Shown here in pieces: positions 39,601 through 48,600 of a DNA stretch of 64,000 bases. The DNA lies in NCBI RefSeq assembly GCF_905220365.1, contig NC_061141.1:7261501-7325500 (forward strand). Reading direction: 5' to 3'. A model generated the notes under the pieces. It was not told where the DNA came from. It did not search any database and saw only the letters and a list, made by a program, of their open reading frames with translations. The stretch's first letter is position 1; each line of letters begins with the position of its first letter. The translations under genes were made by a program, and so were the position numbers. The DNA is from Vanessa cardui. Its lineage: Eukaryota; Arthropoda; Insecta; Lepidoptera; Nymphalidae.

Positions 39601-42600
39601 TCTCTACTATCTTGAATCAATCTATCTATTAAAAAAAAAGTAATTTTAAAGATCTAAGCATACATCGGGACAGACTGCGCCTTGTTTTTTTTATGGAATA
39701 GGTTAGCGGTCGAGCATATAGGCCACCATCACTTACCATCAGTAAGTGGTCGCCATCACCTCTGTGATGACAATGACTCTGTAAGAAATATTAACCTTTC
39801 CTTACATCGTCAATGCGCCACCAACAATAACAACAATACTGCGTACTGTTGTTTAGCGATAAAATATCTGATGATTGGGTGATACCTACCCATGTGGGCT
39901 TGCTCAAAGCTACCACCAAGTAAAATTTTGTTTTATACTTAAAGATAAAGAAGATGGGAAACTAGTTGGCGCTCCCAGCTTCGATCGATTTAAGGGTTTC
40001 GTTATGTTTTACGGATAAAAAACCTATGTCCTCCTTTGGAGTACAATCTTGCTTCATAATCTTAATCAAATACGGTTCAGTGGTTTAACCGTGAAAGAGC
40101 AACATAGAACACACAAATAGAGCAGTTAAAAATTTCATAACTGTACTTAGGCATGTTGATGCGAACGGTACTTTAGAGTAAAAGCTATAAAAATTGTATT
40201 AAACTGTACCTACAATCCGTTTACTACGACTCCGCCTATATTGATCATGCCCTTGGTATGACGTCATTGTAGCTGGAAGTTTGGTTTTTTTTTCTATTAA
40301 CTTCTATGAAAATCAATTCGGATATGACCTTTAGTAAAACAATATGAAGTGTTTTCTAATTACATATTTGGTTCATTGTTATATTAGCATCTATACAGAT
40401 AACAAAATTGGAGTGTTTGTTTGTAACATTAACTGCTTTTTACTAAATGCTTATGTATGTATAATTGTATATATACGTTACATATCATCGATTTTTTTTT
40501 TAAAGTTTTGTTGGTCTCTCTGTTTGTTCCGACTAATTTCAGAAACGGCTTGACCGATTTCGACGGGACTTCACTGGTAGAAAGGTGATGTTATAAGGAG
40601 TAATTTATGTTACAACTAAGTACAACTTTTTTGTTAAATTCAAACGCACAAGAAGCTATAAGAAGAAATGGGATTTCACGTAAGCTGGATACGTACCAAA
40701 AAATCACCAACAATACGTCGAAGTACATATACAGGGCAGTATACAATACAGTTGTGTTTCAGTATGAGGTGTAATTTAGCCAGTATTTAGCAGCATATGA
40801 CGTTTATTTCCCGAGGTCGTTGGTGCATGGATAATTAAGGGATGGATTAATATTTCTTGCAGTGTGAACCGTATCAGTATCAGTGTGAATAGTGTAAAAC
40901 TATGGGACCTTACTAACAGATAACCTCGTCCGTCTACCTTTCTAGAATAATATTCCATTTCACAAAAAATAAGCATTGGCATTTCGAATACATTACACGA
41001 ATATATGTAAAAACTAACATCAAAAATGTATTTAATACTATACAGTATTACAATCTGCAATTATCTTAAAATATTTAATGTTTTACAAATACATTATTAT
41101 TTAAAATGTTTTCTGTTTACTCAATGCAATCAATAATATATGCTTTATAAGACGTCCGTAGTATGCCGTGAACATCATTTCCCTTATTTCCATATAATTC
41201 ACTTATTACAACAAGAAATTACATCTATTTGACTAACCGGGTAAAACTGCGAAGTGCAGCTACTTACGTAAAAAATTACATACTAAAAGCTTTTCTGAAG
41301 CGTGATGCATTTTCTCGTACACATTCTATGTAGATTGGCAAGTAGTTTCTTTAGATAGGAACAAATAAAAACGTCCCCTCATTCCTTCGTATAGATTTTA
41401 TCAGTTTAATCAAGCGTCCCAGAAGCCATAAGTAAAGTTATGTTTACATTACGACTTTACTTACGACCTTTGTTTAGCGGGTGTTTAGTATGCTTGTCTC
41501 TTTCTATCTTTGATAAAACATTCTTAAGTAAACGATTAAATATTCTTTATCTCAACACCCTTAAATAACCTTTATATTACACAGGTAAACCTTAATCTTC
41601 TATCAATTATAAGTTTCCGCTTGTGACTTTGCGCGTGTGAGGTGTCAGTTAGGTCCTTTTCGATATCACTGACAACGTGTATGCATAATTTTGTTATGTT
41701 CGATTGAGTAATTAAGGTGTGAAAGCGTGCAACAAATAAACAAACTCACTATCGCCTTTAATAATACTAAAAAGGATTAAGTTTTACTTCTATAGTAATA
41801 TTATAAATGAAAAAGTCTCTGCTCATTAAGAGCTTATCTTTTATTTTTACCTTACTCCCTATATTTCGTAATTATAATATTTACATTAACTCGTGTAAGC
41901 GTTACACATAGTTGACATTACGTTATGTACTTAGCTGTTTTATTTTTGAAGGCTTAGGTATTTCTACTTGATCCATTAACTGCATTACTGGCTTAATATA
42001 TTGTGCGTATGATAGTATCGTGTAAGTTCCCGTCTTTATAATTATAATGAATTATTTAAAATTATTTCACAATAAAATATAAAAGTAAGAACTTACAGCC
42101 AGTATTTAGAACACGTGGATTTTAAAAGAAGATTGTAGGTTCAAGGTCGGGCAAGTATCGCTGAATTTTCATGAGCGTAAATCGTTTTATAATTCATTCA
42201 TACACGGTTGTAAAACTGTGTCTAAACTTCTAGACAACAGATAAAAATATGCTACAAATTAAAATATATACATGATTCCAGTAAGTTATTCCAAGCCAAC
42301 TTGAATCGTAATTTTTCAGTATAATACTAAATGTAGATCTACCGACGATTCGTAGATTCTACCGAAAAAAAAACCGTCAAGAAAAACAGTTGTTTTTATT
42401 TCTTCGTTTCTGAGCGCAAGGTATTCTAACTAACGCTAACGCTACGTGTAGAAATGCTGTCTCAAATATAAGTTTAATTAGAAAAATGATGATGAGTACA
42501 ACCTTCCCACCAATTCAATTAGACAGATAAATAAAGCACATACAATAGCTGAATAAAAAATCAATAAATACTCACTACAGTTACGTACATCTAACCCATA

Positions 42601-45600
42601 TTGGAACAACGTAGTTGATACAACGCCAAAGCCTACCAACAACAACAACAGCCTGTAAATTCCCACTGCTGGGCTAAAGGCCTCCTCTCCCTTTGAGGAG
42701 AAGGTTTGGAACATATTTCACCAAGCTGTTCCAATGCGGGTTTGTGGAATACACATGTGGCAGAATTTCTATGAAATTTGTCACATGCAGGTTTCCTCAC
42801 GATGTTTTCCTTCACCGCTGAGCACGAGATGAAATATAAAGACAAATTAAGCACATAAATCAGCGGTGCTTGCCTGGGTTTGAACCCGCAATTATCGGTT
42901 AAGATGCACGCGTTCTAACCACTGGGCCATCTCGACTCTCGAAACCTACCAATGAGAAAATAATACACAATGTAACTAAGTAATACATTTAAGTTGACAA
43001 GCATATTGTTTAAAAACACTAATAAATGCAAATTTTAAACAAAGTTTTAACTCTTAAAATGTGTTCGTTTAGATCCAGACGTATTAATATTCTAAATCGA
43101 GTTGAATGTTCGATATATCTCAACAAAAAGACTCCATAAGTTTGCATTCTTGTATCTCCTACGAGTTTTGTCACAAAGGTCTCGCGGGTCAATGCCCCGT
43201 TTGGCGGGCGGGCCACATTTTAAAATGCAACGCGAGTTTAGGCACAAGAATATGTTATAGAGCCAAACATGTTTAAAGTTGCACAATAACACCGTGTAAT
43301 ATGATACTGTTGTAAATATACTTTTTGATGATTGAAGCAACTTTAGAGACTCCTACAATAGTTTAATATATATATTTCAAATCCTCACTGTAAATTTCAA
43401 ATTAGTATCGTGTGAAATTTCTAACCGTTTTTGTGTATGTATAATAAATTGACAATGAACGTAATCATCGCGGTTATTATCTATGATATTTTTATTAAAG
43501 ACTTAGTTGTACAATTTTGATAGCTGTGTTTAGACAGAACGTTATAAAAATGTGATCTTGGGTGTTTAAAATCAAACTCTATTAAAATGTTAACATTATG
43601 ACCTCGTATTATGACATTTTGCGTATTATATACGTAGTATGACATTATGATTTTTTATTTTTAAACCTACCCATGCCACATTTGCTTGGGTAAAATAAGG
43701 GTCTATATAGCACTATTGCCTATGATATGTGAACATACAGTATATTTTGATTGTTAAACTTTTATAATAAAAAAAAGAACTTTGATAGAGAAACAAAACA
43801 AGCAAACGTACAAATAATCATATTTATTCGTATATTTATATTGAAAACACATCTCAATATATATACATAATTACATATAGCAATTGTCCACATTGTTTTA
43901 AGGGTAACGAGCGAATTGCTTTGCTCTATTATTATATACATCTTACAATACATTTCAATCATCAATAGCACGACCATTATTGTGATTGTACTATTAACCG
44001 TGAAACCAGTTAAGACAATCGTAATTCGTTCTCTGTAAATATGTCTATAATAACTCACTACATATTGATTTCAGTGGCAGATTCTTATTCGATTTATTTG
44101 TACTGTATTTTATTATTAATTAATATGGTATTTTAATATATATTTTACAGACAGTTACAATTGTTAATAATTTCAATTTGACTTCCCATGGAATTCAGTG
44201 GAGTAGGGTTGAATTCCTAATGAAATGAAAAGAATACTAAAATATACTTACTGATATTCTAAATTTAAAAATAATTCCGTTCATCTGTCAGTTACTCTTT
44301 CACGACTGAACCGAATTTGATGAAATTTGGCATCAAATAAACTGGAATGACACCTGATGACTAACCCCTAAAATACAAGCGAAGCGGCAGAGACGTAAGT
44401 ACGTAATTTGTTACTGATGTTATATCAGTTGTCACTCGTTAGTTAAACTGTGTAATAGCGCCTGGGTAGGTACCATCCGTTCACCATGTATTACCGCCAA
44501 ACAGTAATTCTTAATATTGTTGTATTTTGGTTTTAAATAAAATGCTTAACACAGCAAGAATGATTTCCAGCGAAGATCTGCTGATGTTTAGTATAAAATA
44601 TAAAACGCCAGAATGTTTAATATAAAATGTAAAAAAAGGCACGAGCATCTGCGAGCCCGTGGATGTAGTAAATTAAATAAAAAAAAAGCTTAACACATGC
44701 TCATTGAAGTTATATAATACTTAGACATATAAATACATACATATAAATATTCAATACGAATGTCACTCGTTCAATCACGCGACATTTGTAGAACAGACAC
44801 GAATGTGAATTATTAATTATGCCGGGAATAGGAGATTTTTATGAGCTATTATGTAACTTCACATGTTCGTATGTGTGAATAGCCTTGCAACTGATTTGTA
44901 AACCATTTCCACTACACCTAACATAGACACATATTCGCTACCAATGACAAAACAGATATAATCATTTACTTTTTATTTATTTTTTAGTATATGTATTATG
45001 AGTCGAGATGGCTCAGTGGTTAGAACGCGTGCATCTTAACCGATGATTGCGGGTTCAAACCCAGGCAAGCACCGCTGATTCATGTGCTTAATTTGTCTTT
45101 ATAATTCATCTCGTGCTCAGTGGTGAAGGAAAACATTGTGAGGAAACCTGCATGTGACAAATTTCATAGAAATTCTGTCAAATGTATATTCCACCAACCT
45201 GCATTGGAACAGCGTGGTGGAATATGTTCCAAACCTTCTCCTCAAAGGGAGACGAGGCCTTTAGCCCAGCAGTGGGAATTAACAGGCTGTTGTTGTTGTT
45301 TGTTGTATGTATTCGTTTTAATCATTGTTATAGCGGGCAACTAACAGTACAGTAAATAATTAGTAAAAATTACTATTAGGTACATGATAGTAAAAACATG
45401 AATAAATAAGTTAATAAGTACTCATTAATATTTGGGTTCAGTTTTAATTATTAATGTGATCATTAAAATTTACAGCTCATGAAATAGCTTCATCTTAGAA
45501 CATCAATTAATCTCTTTTGATAGTAAAATCAGAAGTTGCAAACATTTTTCAAGACAAAGTTACAACATTTTTTTTTATATTTTACGAAATATAAACGAAA

Positions 45601-48600
45601 ATTTTCGTTCAATATATAATTCACACGGCTACCGTTCACACTACAAAAATAATTAACAGTCATGGGGCTATTTGAATTAACAGTACAAGTGAGTAAAGAG
45701 TCTGTCTCGACATTACTTATGTTATAATGTGTATCTGTTTGACCATAACTAGTACATAACATCTATCATATCTTTTTGAAAATAGTGTGACATCGATATC
45801 GATAAAAATATTAGCCAGATTATAACATTAAAGAACACCCAATAGTTACCCATACCTGACGGAAGGGCTTTAGAAAGGTGAAAATAACAGTACTTGGATT
45901 TGTATGTACTCCTCTTTGACCTACATCACAGAGTACAACTTCCGTTTCTAGTCCGGTTATTGTGCGCTTACCTTTTTTTATAATTATAAATTGAGCACAA
46001 TATTCAAAAATTCTTTCGTAATAGCTTAGTTTTCATTATAATACGAATTGTATTTTGTATAAATTATGATAAAAATTTACTAGTTTCAGAATTTTCATTT
46101 GTATTCTCCTAATTACCTACCTAGTGGGAAATATGATCTATAGGTCAGTCAGTGATAAAAATGAAGATTTATGGACATTAATATCTAAATAATCGTTTAA
46201 GATGTGTGTATGAAATTTGAAGCACATATTATATATCTTGCCAGTTTCAATGTATGAGGAAATTTAGACAAATTTATGTCTAATAGTTTTTGAGTTATGA
46301 AGGGATCAAAAGTGGCTTCAAATGGATCGTGTAATATTACACGGTGTATTGCATGGTGTAGCTCGTCAGTACTGTTACTAGTACTTGGCTTTGATACGCT
46401 ACCGCGTGTCTAGTTTTGTTATGATGAACATAACTTTATTCATGTACTTTTTAGGGTTCCATACCCAAAGGGTAAAACAGTATCCTATTACTGAGACCCC
46501 GTTCTGCGTCCACCTGTCACCGAGCTGTATCTAATGAACCGTGACAGTTAGATAAGGAAGATCATATATTCCTATTTACTTTTTAACAAGAACTACTAAA
46601 AACAGATTAAAATAAATATTTAAGTGGGGCTTCCCATACAACAGACATGATTTGCTGCCGTTTTATAATAACCGATTAGAGAATCCATATGATCAAACAG
46701 AGGACGTGGGTCTTAATTAAAGACCGTTGGTTCAATTTTGAAACGTAATACTGAGATTAAATCGACCGAACATAGCTTAAGAGATCAGACCTTACCAGAA
46801 GCTGTACCTATAACATACAAATCAACCTTACCCTTACAAAACACAGATTTTTAATGACGTCATATATAAAATTACAATATAAAGCTAAGTGCAGCAAAAT
46901 AATCTTAATTTTTATGTTATTGTATTGCCATTATGACGCGTAATTTATAGCTGGGTAAAACATAAATAAATAAACATTGGACAACATCAGATACATTACT
47001 CTGTATCCCAATGTAAGGAGCTAAATAAAGCGCTTGTCTTATGAAAAATCAGAAGTATTACGACGGTACCACAGACATCCAGGCCTAAGACAACGTAGAA
47101 AACTGAACAAATGACCACAATTCGAAATTGGAATTGTAATCGTCAATATTTATTAAATAATAAATTAAAATCCTATTATAATGAACGTAAATTAAACAAT
47201 ATTATTTGTTAAAGGATTATATAGACGATTGAAATGCTCAGCATTAGTTGGTTTCTGTACAGGATAGCTAAACTAAATTGTATATGATTTATTATGGTAG
47301 GAAAACGTTAGAAACACGTTTCCTATCATCGATTGTTTTAAATACAAATTGTCACGTAAAATGACGTTTACTAAACGACAACTACTTGAATACGGAATAG
47401 TCTACATGTATCTATGTACGTATGTACAACACAACTTAGATGTAGCATCGGCAATATTCGTAAAACCGATCACGTTCGAATTAGGTACGCTATCCCAAAT
47501 TATCAATATTTATCTCTTACGAGTATGTGAATATGATCTTTTTGTCATGGTATAGGTTGGTGAATGAGTATATGGGCCACCTGATGGTAAGTGGTCACCA
47601 TCACCCATAGATAATGACGCTGTAAGAAATATTAACTATTCCTTACATCGTCAATGCGCCACCAACCTTGGAAACTAAGATGTTATGTCCCTTGTGCCTG
47701 TAGTTAAACTGCCTCATTCACCCTTCAAACCGGAACACAACAATACTGAGTACTGTTGTTTGGCGGTAGAATAACTGATGAGTGGGTACCAGACGAACTT
47801 GCATAAAGCCCTACCACCAAGTGAACGTAATAACTTGTAATAACAAATGACGTAATATATTCGTCAATTTGACACGTCTACTTTAGATCCACTTGCTTTC
47901 TTGGGTTTAACTGACGCGTGAATCTATAGCGACGAATAGCGTCGAATGGCGCGATAGGGAGCTATTTCTATTGGTTGTAAAAATCGGCAGTAATCGATAT
48001 TATGGAATTTGCCGATGCTACATCTAAGTTTTGTCGTACTATACACTAAATAATGTATCATAAAAGGCGTATTTCCGTACTGGCAGAGTAGAACAACAAG
48101 TACAACTGTCATTTTAACGTAATAAAAACTACTTTACAAAATTACAAACACAAAAGCACAAGTTGAAACGCGCAAACAGGTACACGATTTTGTATTGTTC
48201 GGTGTTCAGAGTATTATGTATTTAATAGTCTCGACGTCTTCAATAGCTGAAGATCAGATGAAAAAGCTTTACGAAAGTAACCGAGTTATGGAGGATAGTG
48301 ACTTCCACTTAACAGCTTTAACTCATTCACTACTGGATGTTAATACGGATTATTTGATATGACCTCACAGCCAAACCAACTGGCTCTCAGATAAACTGGG
48401 ATTTTAAAATAATAATCAAATTTCACACATATGTTTTCTGGACATCAGGTGAAAGATCAGGTGAAAGAACAATCTATTTACGAAAGCTACCGTGAATTGG
48501 AGGATAGTGCCTACTTAACACCGCCAACTCTCTGAATACTGGCTTTTACGGATTACTTGATATGACACCACAGCCATACAAGCTAGGCTTCAGATAAATA

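Noticed and set aside
42478..42854. Minus-strand open frames of 73-78 codons
   Set aside because: They run through the antisense or sense of a tRNA-derived SINE; similar peptides appear at 20059-20256, 27501-27689 and 45120-45344 for the same reason.
45000..45075. tRNA gene in the GAGTCGAGATGGCTCAGTGG...GGGTTCAAACCC sequence
   Set aside because: Only A and B boxes are kept and the body continues as a SINE; the same head occurs in about ten copies with no cloverleaf 3' half.
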